NCBI GenBank assembly: GCA_014800525.1
Contig: JAAVFV010000030.1
Span: 1-64,000, forward strand
Source of the DNA: Bacteroidales bacterium
GTDB taxonomy: Bacteria; Bacteroidota; Bacteroidia; Bacteroidales; Muribaculaceae
Length of the DNA: 64,000 nt
Direction of reading: 5' to 3'
Position numbers and translations under genes: made by a program. Shown here in pieces: positions 10,819 through 19,492 of this stretch (the first letter of the stretch is position 1; each line of letters starts with the position of its first letter). The notes beneath the pieces were generated by a model. It saw nothing but the letters and a program-made list of their open reading frames with translations. It was not told the DNA's origin and ran no database searches.

Positions 10819-10930
10819 ATAAGTAAGTATTCAAAATTAAACGATACCAAGTAATTAAATTATCTTTTATACTATCTACGGCCTCTTTTGACTCGTATAT
10901 AGTATAAATTAATTTTGAACACTTACTTAT
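10819..10930 (-). repeat. Element E1: short (112 bp) derivative of the TIR-bounded structured element family
   Basis: Left end ATAAGTAAGTATTCAAAATTAA, right end TTAATTTTGAACACTTACTTAT (21/22 complementary); reverse complement aligns with E2 but lacks its central ~75 bp. Confidence 0.85.
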
Positions 10931-11278
10931 TTCGGATCTTATGTGAGACAATCCGATTTATCGGCAACAAAATTAATCCTTTAATTTCTATTAACCAATT
11001 TTTTGACCCTTTTGACCAACATTTCCCCTTTTTGACCAATTTTAACCCTTCTTTTAGGTTATTTTTACTCTTTCCTCTCCCTTTTATTCCCTTAACACCC
11101 TATCCGGCTCGGTTCAACTTTTCCCTTTTTATTGCGTTAATAACTCAGATAGATTAATCCTTATCCTTATTTCTTTATCTATTTTTAATAGGTTCCTCGA
11201 TCTATTCTTGATAGATATGAGAGGTCCGGTTATTATACACCCGATTCGTTAATTATAAATATTGATCCTAAAATTCAA

Positions 11279-11965
11279 ATGAAAAAGAAATACGCAATCC
11301 TCCTGAGTGCCGCCCTCTTTTTAGGGGCTTCCTCAGTCCAGGCTCAATCGCTCTCCGATATCCTTTCTAAAATAGGAGCCGGCAAACAGACCAACGATTC
11401 TTCTTCCAATTCCGGCTCCAACTCCGGTATCGGCGGCACACTCGGTAATCTCATCGGTGGCGTGCTCTCCACTTCCAATCTCTCTGAAAAAGATCTTCAG
11501 GGTAAATGGGAATCCCAGGGCCCGGCTGTCGGTTTCAAATCCGACAACCTCCTTAAAAAGGCCGGAGGCGTGGCGGCAGCTGCTGCGATCGAGTCAAAAC
11601 TCGAACCCTACTATTCCCAGTTCGGCCTTAATGGTGCTACTCTTGAAGTGGACCAGAATAATAATTTCGTGCTTGCAATAAAGGGTATCAAACTTAAAGG
11701 TACCATCGCACGTAAGGAGGGTTCAGATAATGGTGTGTTCGAATTCAAATTCCAGGCCTTCGGGAAGGTCGGTCTCGGCAGCGTCACTACCTACGTTTCA
11801 AAATCCATCAATAGCCTTGATGTAATGTTCGATGCCACTTTCCTGATCAAAATTGTATCGGTGGTAGGCAAAGTTAGCGGCCAGTCATCAATCCAGGCCC
11901 TTACATCCCTCCTCACTTCATATGATGGCCTTAACGTAGGCTTCAAGATGGTGAGTCAGAAGTAA
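11279..11965 (+). CDS. DUF4923-family secreted protein
   Basis: 228 aa with signal peptide; LSEKDLQGKW...GPAVGFKSDNLLKKAGGVAAAAAIESKL resembles the Bacteroidales DUF4923 family. Confidence 0.65.
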   Translation: MKKKYAILLSAALFLGASSVQAQSLSDILSKIGAGKQTNDSSSNSGSNSGIGGTLGNLIGGVLSTSNLSEKDLQGKWESQGPAVGFKSDNLLKKAGGVAAAAAIESKLEPYYSQFGLNGATLEVDQNNNFVLAIKGIKLKGTIARKEGSDNGVFEFKFQAFGKVGLGSVTTYVSKSINSLDVMFDATFLIKIVSVVGKVSGQSSIQALTSLLTSYDGLNVGFKMVSQK

Positions 11966-11967
11966 TT

Positions 11968-12012
11968 CGTCAGCGCGAAGCTGTTTCCGTCCCGGCTCTG
12001 CCGGTTCTCCCC
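11968..12012 (+). repeat. REP-like repeat, subfamily B
   Basis: CAGCGCGAAGCTGTTTCCGTCCCGGCTCTGCCGGTTCTCCCC; mini-hairpin CCGGC-TCT-GCCGG. Confidence 0.75.
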
Positions 12013-12013
12013 A

Positions 12014-12059
12014 ATAGAAGCGCCTTCCATTCGGAATTCCGAATGGAAGGCGCTTCTAT
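12014..12059. terminator. Bidirectional terminator: 46-bp perfect palindrome between convergent genes
   Basis: ATAGAAGCGCCTTCCATTCGGAATTCCGAATGGAAGGCGCTTCTAT. Confidence 0.8.
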
Positions 12060-12080
12060 ATTTTCATATCTTGCCTACAA

Positions 12081-12683
12081 TTACACTGCCGCAATCCGGG
12101 CTATATACTTTCCCAGAATATCAAATTCCAGATTCACTTTCGTGCCTTTCTCAATGCGGCAGAAATTGGTGTGGTCGTGCGTATAAGGAATAATCGCCAC
12201 TTTAAAGCTATTATTTGTCGGCTCCACCACTGTCAGACTAACGCCATTCACTGTCACCGATCCCTTATCCACTGTAATATACCCACGCTTTGCCAATTCA
12301 GGAGCCACATCATATTCAAACGTATAATACCAGCTTCCATCTGCCTCTCGGACATCAGTACAGATTGCTGTGGTATCCACATGGCCCTGCACAATATGTC
12401 CGTCAAGCCGACCATCAATCTTCATGCTCCGTTCAAGATTCACAAGGTCTCCGGGCTTCAATCCGCCAAGATTTGAACGATCAAGGGTTTCCTTAATGGC
12501 TGTCACCGTGTATGTGCCATCCCCCGGTAGAGCCACCACAGTGAGACACACTCCGTTATGCGATACACTCTGATCAATATTCAATTCATCGGTAAAGGAA
12601 CTTTTCATCGTGATATGAAGATTCCCTTTATCCTCCAGGACAGCCACCACTTCGGCAGCTTCCTCAACAATTCCTGAAAACAT
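12081..12683 (-). CDS. ribE: Riboflavin synthase alpha subunit
   Basis: MFSGIVEE start, duplicated lumazine-binding domains, NGVCLTV / NGVSLTVV. Confidence 0.95.
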   Translation of the reverse strand: MFSGIVEEAAEVVAVLEDKGNLHITMKSSFTDELNIDQSVSHNGVCLTVVALPGDGTYTVTAIKETLDRSNLGGLKPGDLVNLERSMKIDGRLDGHIVQGHVDTTAICTDVREADGSWYYTFEYDVAPELAKRGYITVDKGSVTVNGVSLTVVEPTNNSFKVAIIPYTHDHTNFCRIEKGTKVNLEFDILGKYIARIAAV

Positions 12684-12755
12684 ATTCTTTGTTGCTATAT
12701 TTTATATTGCAAATATAAGAATTTTTGGGTAATTTTACCCAAAAGAATAACAACC

Positions 12756-14510
12756 ATGGCTCTCCAAACCCGAATTCCTCTTCCGGCCCGCTTGTCGGGA
12801 TCTGTTCCGATGTTGCCCCCGGGGTCGCGTCGTATCACGGTGATTGGAGGCAATGGCGTGGGTAAATCACGGTTCATGGAAGAGACGGCTCGTCTCACAG
12901 CCCCGGCTTCTTTTCGGCTCTCCGCCGTTTCAGGCATCTTCCCCTCGCGGGAGGAATCCACTATGACCGGCTCCATTGATGATCTGTACCGGCGGAATAT
13001 CTCAGCCAATGGTCATTTCAGACCGGAGGCCCTGAGCGAGCTTGACCGGCTTGAGGCTCTCCTTATGGCTGATGAACTGAAGGCTCTCCTTCGCTTCAAG
13101 GAATCCCTGGTGGATGCCCCGACTATAATTAATGGAGAGCATTCTTCCGAAATTTCTTTTCCCTCCCCTACACCCCTGGATCATCTTCGCAACATCTGGA
13201 AAGATATCTTTCCCGGCACGTCCATATCGGCGTTGAGCGGGGCGTTGAGGTTCCGACCCGCCGGTTCTGAGGATTTTATTCCTGTCGGCAGACTGAGTAG
13301 AGGAGAACAGGCGGCTCTATATTATTCCATCGCCATCCATTATGCGCCTGAGAATGGAGTCGTATTCATTGATGCCCCCACCCTCTTCCTCCACTATTCC
13401 GTCTATCAGAGGCTATGGCCTGCTTTGGAAGCCCTGCGCCCCGACTGCGTTTTCATATACAATGCCATAAATCCCGACTTTATCTCGCCCCGTCATGGAG
13501 AACCCCTCATATGGGTGAAAGGTTACGATGCCGACCAAAAAGCCTGGGATTATGAGTTGGTGGATTCTGCGGATATCTCCGATAATATACTCCGCGATAT
13601 CGCCGGAGCGCGCCGGCCGGTACTGTTCATTGAAGGTGACCGCGAGCATAGCATTGATGCCAGACTCTATGCCGCAGTTTTTCACAATTATACAGTCCGC
13701 CCCCTCGGTTCCTGCAATAAGGTGATCGAAGCCACACGGGCTTTTAATGATCTCAACGCCATACATCGCCTGAACGCAGCCGGAATTGTCGATCGCGACC
13801 GGCGTACAGACCAGGAGGTGAATTATCTCCGCCGGAAGAATATCATGGTGCCGGAAGTGGCCGAAATTGAGAATATGTTTCTCCACCCCGGGATTTTACG
13901 GGTAATGGCCCGTCTGCGCGGGCGTCAGGAAGAGAAGGTGATTCGGAAAGTGACAAAGACAATTCTTAATCTGTTTGCCGCCAATATTGATGCTCAGGCC
14001 CTTGAACATGTGCGCCATCGTATCAAACGGGAAGCGGAGATAAATATAGATTCCCGATTCTCCTGTATCACGGCCCTCGAAACCCATCTCAAGACCCTCC
14101 ATAACCGACTCCAGCCCCGGAAACAATATGAGGAACTCCGCAAGCAATTCCGCAGAATGGTATCTGAAAAGGATTATGAAGGAGTGCTCAGAGTATTCAA
14201 TCATAAGCCGATGCTTTCGGCTTCAAATATAGCTCCGATGCTCGGTTTCGGTTCGGTCGATGCATACATACACGCCGTACTCGAAATAATGGCTCGGGAA
14301 TCTCCGGAAAGCCGGGATCTCCGACAGGCCATAAGGTCAATTCTTCTTGTCACCGACCCCGATATTTCTTCCTTCGCTCCCGCTAACAAAGCCTCCCTCC
14401 CGGATGTTAAAAAGATAGCCCGTTATACCCCGGACAATCCTCAAAACAAGAATGTAGCTCAAGATAAAAACAAGAATATAACTCAAGATAAAATATGGAA
14501 AAACAATTAG
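12756..14510 (+). CDS. AAA/ABC-type ATPase with C-terminal DUF4435-like (Toprim-like) region
   Basis: Walker A GGNGVGKS, signature-like LSRGEQAALYYSIA, Walker B VVFIDAP, then RPVLFIEGDREHSIDARLY...IVDRDRR...VPEVAEIENMFLHPG. Confidence 0.7.
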   Translation: MALQTRIPLPARLSGSVPMLPPGSRRITVIGGNGVGKSRFMEETARLTAPASFRLSAVSGIFPSREESTMTGSIDDLYRRNISANGHFRPEALSELDRLEALLMADELKALLRFKESLVDAPTIINGEHSSEISFPSPTPLDHLRNIWKDIFPGTSISALSGALRFRPAGSEDFIPVGRLSRGEQAALYYSIAIHYAPENGVVFIDAPTLFLHYSVYQRLWPALEALRPDCVFIYNAINPDFISPRHGEPLIWVKGYDADQKAWDYELVDSADISDNILRDIAGARRPVLFIEGDREHSIDARLYAAVFHNYTVRPLGSCNKVIEATRAFNDLNAIHRLNAAGIVDRDRRTDQEVNYLRRKNIMVPEVAEIENMFLHPGILRVMARLRGRQEEKVIRKVTKTILNLFAANIDAQALEHVRHRIKREAEINIDSRFSCITALETHLKTLHNRLQPRKQYEELRKQFRRMVSEKDYEGVLRVFNHKPMLSASNIAPMLGFGSVDAYIHAVLEIMARESPESRDLRQAIRSILLVTDPDISSFAPANKASLPDVKKIARYTPDNPQNKNVAQDKNKNITQDKIWKNN

Positions 14511-16792
14511 GAATCCTTCGCGATGATCCATGGCTCGAGCCTTTCGCGGCAGCCATAGAGGGTCGTCATCAGGATGTGATCAGAAAAAAAGAGGAACTCA
14601 CCGCCAATACCCGCGGCTCTCTCAAGCGCTTTGCCAATGCCTACAATTGGTTTGGCCTTCACAAGGAGAAAGACAGCTGGGTATTCCGCGAATTTGCTCC
14701 TAATGCCACTGCCGTCTATCTCTTCGGTACGTTCAACGACTGGAACCCTCGTGATCCACACTACGCTCTCACACGCCTTGAAGACGGCTCCTGGGAGGGT
14801 CATTTCACTGAAGACGCCATCCATAACGGCGATCTCTTCAAAATGTTCGTGGAATGGAACGGCGGCGAGGGAGAACGCATCCCGGCCTATGCCCGTCGAG
14901 TGGTGCAGGATCCTAATACCCATATTTTCTCAGCCGAGGTATATGTTCCCGAACACCCATACGAATTCAAGATCACAAAGTTCACTCCCGATACCAAACC
15001 TCTTCTCATCTACGAATGCCATATCGGTATGGCACAGGATGAGGAAGGTGTAGGCACCTACGAGGAATTCCGTACCAAGACGCTGCCCCGTATCGCCGCC
15101 GACGGCTACAACGCCATTCAGATCATGGCAATCCAGGAACATCCCTATTACGGTTCGTTCGGCTACCATGTCAGCAGTTTCTATGCGGCTTCCTCGCGGT
15201 TCGGCACTCCCGACGATCTCAAGCGTCTCATTGACGATGCCCACGAACGCGGCATAGCCGTTATTATGGATATCGTGCATTCTCATGCCGTGAAGAATGA
15301 AGTGGAAGGTCTCGGACGTCTTGACGGCTCCTATGATCTCTATTTCTATGGTGATCATCGCCGCGAACATCCGGCATGGGATTCCCTTTGCTTCGATTAT
15401 GGCAAGAATTCAGTGCTCCATTTCCTTCTGTCCAACTGCAAGTTCTGGCTTGAGGAGTATAAATTCGATGGTTTCCGTTTCGATGGTGTGACCTCGATGC
15501 TCTATTACGATCATGGTCTCGGCAAGGCTTTCGGAGGGTATGATGATTATTACGACGGAGGGCAGGACACAAACGCCCTTGTATATCTTTCGCTGGCTAA
15601 TATTCTTATCCACGAAGTGAATCCCAAGGCCATCACCATCGCAGAGGAGATGAGCGGTATGCCCGGTCTGGCACTTAAGTTTGACGAAGGCGGCATCGGT
15701 TTTGATTACCGTATGGCTATGGGTATCCCCGACTATTGGATCAAGATGATTAAGGAGAAGAAGGATGAGGATTGGCATCCGACCTCCATATTCTGGGAAC
15801 TCACCAATCGTCGCGCTGACGAGAAGACAATATCTTACTGCGAAAGCCACGACCAGGCCCTCGTGGGAGATAAGACCATCATCTTCCGTCTGATAGATAA
15901 AGAGATGTACTGGCATATGATGGTCGACGACCATAATTTTACTGTCGACCGCGGTATGGCCCTCCACAAGATGATCCGGCTCGTGACTCTTGCCACAATC
16001 AATGGCGGATATCTTAACTTCATGGGCAATGAGTTCGGTCATCCCGAATGGATCGATTTTCCTCGCGAAGGAAACAGCTGGAGCTATAAGTATGCCCGTC
16101 GCCAGTGGGATCTTGTCGACCGTCAGGATCTTAAGTATCGCTTCCTGAATGCCTTCGATAATGCTATGGTCGAAGTGGTTTCCGGAAAATACAATTTCCA
16201 GTCGCTTCCCGTAGAGAAGCTTTGGGAGAAAGATGATGATCAGGTGTTGGCATTCATGCGTGGCGACCTTGTATTTGTCTTCAACTGGAGTCCGAATAAA
16301 TCATTCACTGATTATGGCTTCCTGGCTCCCGCCGGAGAATATGAGGTGGTGCTCGATTCCGATAATCCGGAGTTCGGAGGATATGGAAATATTGATGATT
16401 CCGTGAATCATTTCACTTCTCCCGATCCTCTTTACTCTCCGGCCGGTAAGGGTTGGCTGAAACTTTATCTCCCTGCCCGCACTGCCATGATTCTCAGAAA
16501 GGTCAAGGCTGCCCCTAAGCGTGCGGCGAAGAAGAGCGCCGCAGCCCAAGAGGCACCGGAAGTAGTGGTAACGGTCACCGCAGATGCGGAGGTGAAGGCT
16601 CCGGCCAAGAAAACCACTGCGAAAAAGACCACAACCAAGAAGACGCCCGCAAAGGAGACTGCTGAGAAAAAACCGACTGCGAAGAAATCCACAGCCAAGA
16701 AAACAACAGCCACAAAATCTGCTGCTAAGACCTCTGCAAAGAAGACAACCACAAAGAAGACGGCTTCCAAAAAGTCTGATTCTGTGGAGTAA
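14495..16792 (+). CDS. glgB: 1,4-alpha-glucan branching enzyme with Lys/Ala/Thr-rich C-terminal tail
   Basis: FGTFNDWN (CBM48), GFRFDGVTSMLYYDHG, EEMSGMPG, YCESHDQALVGDK, FMGNEFGHPEW; overlaps upstream CDS by 16 bp. Confidence 0.95.
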   Translation: MEKQLGILRDDPWLEPFAAAIEGRHQDVIRKKEELTANTRGSLKRFANAYNWFGLHKEKDSWVFREFAPNATAVYLFGTFNDWNPRDPHYALTRLEDGSWEGHFTEDAIHNGDLFKMFVEWNGGEGERIPAYARRVVQDPNTHIFSAEVYVPEHPYEFKITKFTPDTKPLLIYECHIGMAQDEEGVGTYEEFRTKTLPRIAADGYNAIQIMAIQEHPYYGSFGYHVSSFYAASSRFGTPDDLKRLIDDAHERGIAVIMDIVHSHAVKNEVEGLGRLDGSYDLYFYGDHRREHPAWDSLCFDYGKNSVLHFLLSNCKFWLEEYKFDGFRFDGVTSMLYYDHGLGKAFGGYDDYYDGGQDTNALVYLSLANILIHEVNPKAITIAEEMSGMPGLALKFDEGGIGFDYRMAMGIPDYWIKMIKEKKDEDWHPTSIFWELTNRRADEKTISYCESHDQALVGDKTIIFRLIDKEMYWHMMVDDHNFTVDRGMALHKMIRLVTLATINGGYLNFMGNEFGHPEWIDFPREGNSWSYKYARRQWDLVDRQDLKYRFLNAFDNAMVEVVSGKYNFQSLPVEKLWEKDDDQVLAFMRGDLVFVFNWSPNKSFTDYGFLAPAGEYEVVLDSDNPEFGGYGNIDDSVNHFTSPDPLYSPAGKGWLKLYLPARTAMILRKVKAAPKRAAKKSAAAQEAPEVVVTVTADAEVKAPAKKTTAKKTTTKKTPAKETAEKKPTAKKSTAKKTTATKSAAKTSAKKTTTKKTASKKSDSVE

Positions 16793-16812
16793 TACCGTAT
16801 AATCCATACACC

Positions 16813-16844
16813 CGACCCGGCGGAATCTTCGTTTCGCCGGGTCG
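16813..16844 (+). terminator. Hairpin downstream of glgB
   Basis: CGACCCGGCG-gaatcttcgttt-CGCCGGGTCG. Confidence 0.6.
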
Positions 16845-16913
16845 ACTATGAATCATAATCAGATATTGAGTCCGATTCATAGACACTTGATAATCCAAAT
16901 TGATTTTCGAATT

Positions 16914-17606
16914 ATGAATTCCAATCCCATCATCATAGCCGTAGATGGTTATTCATCTTCCGGCAAATCCACTATGGCACGAGATCTGGCCGCCCGCATC
17001 GGATATATCTATGTCGATTCCGGTGCTATGTATCGTGCTGTTACTCTATATGCCCTACGCCACGGGATGGCCACTCCTGAGGGAAATCTCGATGCGGAAG
17101 CTCTCAATGCCGCTCTCCCCGATATCTCCATCTCCTTCTCTCCGGCCGGAGCCGACGGGCGTCAGCATACTCTCCTCAATGGGGAGGACGTGGAAAAGGA
17201 AATCCGCTCCATGGAAGTAAGCGGTATGGTCAGCCCTGTAGCGGCCCTTCCTGAGGTACGCCACCGTCTTACAGAGCTCCAGCGCGAGTTCGGTCGGCGG
17301 CGTGGAATCGTGATGGACGGCCGCGACATCGGCACCACTGTCTTTCCCGATGCCGAGATGAAAGTCTTTGTCAATGCCTCTCCGGAAGTCAGGGCCAAAA
17401 GAAGAGTGCTCGAACTCCGGGCTAAGGGTGAGAATGTGAATTTCGAGGAGGTTTTGGATAATATCCGCGAACGCGACCATATCGATACCACCCGTAAGGA
17501 ATCCCCTCTCGTGCAGGCTGCCGATGCCCATGTGCTCGATAACGACTCCATGACAATCCCTCAGCAGATGGATTGGCTCCTGAATCTTTATAATTCAATT
17601 AAGTAA
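16914..17606 (+). CDS. cmk: Cytidylate kinase
   Basis: IIIAVDGYSSSGKSTMARDLA, MDGRDIGTTVFPDA; likely start is the internal Met at 16914 (ORF opens at 16848). Confidence 0.93.
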   Translation: MNSNPIIIAVDGYSSSGKSTMARDLAARIGYIYVDSGAMYRAVTLYALRHGMATPEGNLDAEALNAALPDISISFSPAGADGRQHTLLNGEDVEKEIRSMEVSGMVSPVAALPEVRHRLTELQREFGRRRGIVMDGRDIGTTVFPDAEMKVFVNASPEVRAKRRVLELRAKGENVNFEEVLDNIRERDHIDTTRKESPLVQAADAHVLDNDSMTIPQQMDWLLNLYNSIK

Positions 17607-17787
17607 GTGTTCAAAATTAATTTATACTATATACGAGCTTATTTTGGAGGCGATTGGGGCGCAGAACGAAGGAGAATACTTTCGTATTCGACTGAGTGAT
17701 AAGCCACAAGCGGCCCAAAAGAAGCCGTAGATAGTATAAAAGATAATGCTCTTACTTGATATCGTTTAATTTTGAATACTTACTTAT
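17599..17787 (+). repeat. Element E2: TIR-bounded structured intergenic element (~187 bp)
   Basis: AAGTAAGTGTTCAAAATTAA...TTAATTTTGAATACTTACTTAT; second inverted repeat TTTATACTATATACGAGCTTATTTTGG / CCCAAAAGAAGCCGTAGATAGTATAAA; hairpin GAATAC-TTTC-GTATTC at 17674-17689. Confidence 0.9.
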
Positions 17788-17795
17788 AGCAACAA

Positions 17796-18710
17796 ATGAC
17801 CCACGCCTCTAATAGGAATCAGGTAGTGGAAATCGATGAGAATTCCGGTTTCTGCTTCGGTGTGGTCACCGCCATTGAAAAAGCCGAGGCCGAGCTCGGC
17901 CGAAGCGGTGAGTTACACTGCCTTGGAGATATTGTCCATAATGCTTCGGAAGTGGAACGCCTCCGCCTCCGGGGCCTGAATACAATCACTCATTCCGACC
18001 TCGAAAACCTGCATGACGCCACAGTGCTCCTTCGGGCTCATGGCGAACCCCCATCCACATATGAGACAGCACGCCGGAATAACATCTCTATAGTGGATGC
18101 CACCTGTCCTGTCGTACTTCAGCTCCAGAAGCGAATCAAACGTGCCTATGATGAAGGACGCCTCCGGATGGAATCAGGCCAAGCTTCGCGAATGCCCCTG
18201 ATTCTGATTTATGGTAAAGAGGGACACGCCGAGGTTAACGGGCTTGTAGGGCAGACTGATGGCACGGCGATCGTGGTCCAATCTCCTGAGGATCTCGATG
18301 GTCTGGACCTTGACGGGGACGTGCTGCTCTATTCGCAGACCACTCAATCACTCGATGGATTCCATCGTATGATTGAAGCCATACGGCAACGTAAGAAGAC
18401 CGGGGAATTCGAATATTCCGACACAATCTGCCGACAGGTGGCAAACCGCCTTGAAGGTCTCCGCAATTTTGCCGCAGGTCATGATGCAGTGGTTTTCGTA
18501 AGCGGTGCGAAAAGTTCAAACGGTAAGGTGCTCTTCGAGGAATGCCGGAAAGTGAATCCGCGCACATATCTTGTCAGCGATGTCAAGGATCTCGATCTTG
18601 ACGCGCTCACCGATGTCGCCTCGATCGGAATATGCGGAGCCACCTCCACTCCACGCTGGCTCATGACCCGCATTGCGGATATAATCCGTGATAAAAAAGA
18701 TAATGGATAG
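17796..18710 (+). CDS. ispH: 4-hydroxy-3-methylbut-2-enyl diphosphate reductase
   Basis: NSGFCFGVVTAIEKAE, HGEPP, DATCPVV, GKEGHAEVNGL, SGAKSSN. Confidence 0.95.
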   Translation: MTHASNRNQVVEIDENSGFCFGVVTAIEKAEAELGRSGELHCLGDIVHNASEVERLRLRGLNTITHSDLENLHDATVLLRAHGEPPSTYETARRNNISIVDATCPVVLQLQKRIKRAYDEGRLRMESGQASRMPLILIYGKEGHAEVNGLVGQTDGTAIVVQSPEDLDGLDLDGDVLLYSQTTQSLDGFHRMIEAIRQRKKTGEFEYSDTICRQVANRLEGLRNFAAGHDAVVFVSGAKSSNGKVLFEECRKVNPRTYLVSDVKDLDLDALTDVASIGICGATSTPRWLMTRIADIIRDKKDNG

Positions 18711-18718
18711 AACTGATA

Positions 18719-19186
18719 ATGGATAGAATTGATAAAATCGAAGCTCTCGACCGCCGCTTCATGGAAGCGGCTCTCGAAGAGGCTAAAATTGCCGCCGATA
18801 AGGGGGAGGTCCCTATCGGAGCGGTAATCACACTTAATGGCCGGATTATAGCCCGCGGCCATAATCTCACAGAGATTCTTCACGATGTGACGGCACACGC
18901 CGAAATGATAGCCATCACATCGGCCAGCGAACATCTCGGCGGAAAATATCTTCCCGACTGCACTCTTTATGTCACTGTAGAGCCATGTGCAATGTGTGCC
19001 GGAGCCATAGGATGGAGCCAGATGGGACGCCTTGTCTATGGTGCTTCCGACCAAAAGCGCGGTTGCTTCTCTTTCTTCACTCCAATGCGCTCTCCCCTGC
19101 ATCCCAAGACAATCGTAAAATCCGGTGTCCTCGAGGAGGAATGCAGGAGAATCATGCAAGATTTTTTCAGAAAACTCCGGCGGTGA
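18719..19186 (+). CDS. tadA: tRNA-specific adenosine deaminase
   Basis: DVTAHAEMIAI and TVEPCAMCAGAI zinc motifs, GEVPIGAV. Confidence 0.94.
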   Translation: MDRIDKIEALDRRFMEAALEEAKIAADKGEVPIGAVITLNGRIIARGHNLTEILHDVTAHAEMIAITSASEHLGGKYLPDCTLYVTVEPCAMCAGAIGWSQMGRLVYGASDQKRGCFSFFTPMRSPLHPKTIVKSGVLEEECRRIMQDFFRKLRR

Positions 19187-19218
19187 CAAAAGTTTTTTGT
19201 AATTTTGTGGAAACTATT

Positions 19219-19410
19219 GAAGTTATCTAAACTTATTTTTTATTAACAATTGCGAGAGATTTTTGAGCTGATTTAGTCACTCGAAGAGGTAGCAACCTTT
19301 CGGTTGGTACCGATGAGAGGGGCGAAAGCAGCCAAAAAGATCCGCAAGGGTTAATAAAAGAATGTATGAGTAGCTTCGTTTAACATTCGTAAATAAGTTT
19401 AGACAACTTC
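19219..19410 (+). repeat. Element E4: TIR-bounded structured intergenic element (192 bp)
   Basis: GAAGTTATCTAAACTTATTT...AAATAAGTTTAGACAACTTC (19/20); second IR TTTTATTAACaaTTGCG / CGCaagGGTTAATAAAA; hairpin GGTAGCAACC-TTTC-GGTTGGTACC at 19288-19311. Confidence 0.85.
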
Positions 19411-19492
19411 ATAAGGAGGAGCTCCTGCAAAGTCGATCGGGAATAATGCTCTCCCTCCAATCTATCTATCTTTCTTTTCTAACTGACACATC

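Noticed and set aside
15410-16042. 210-aa antisense ORF within glgB
   Set aside because: Opposite strand of a well-supported enzyme gene; no independent evidence.
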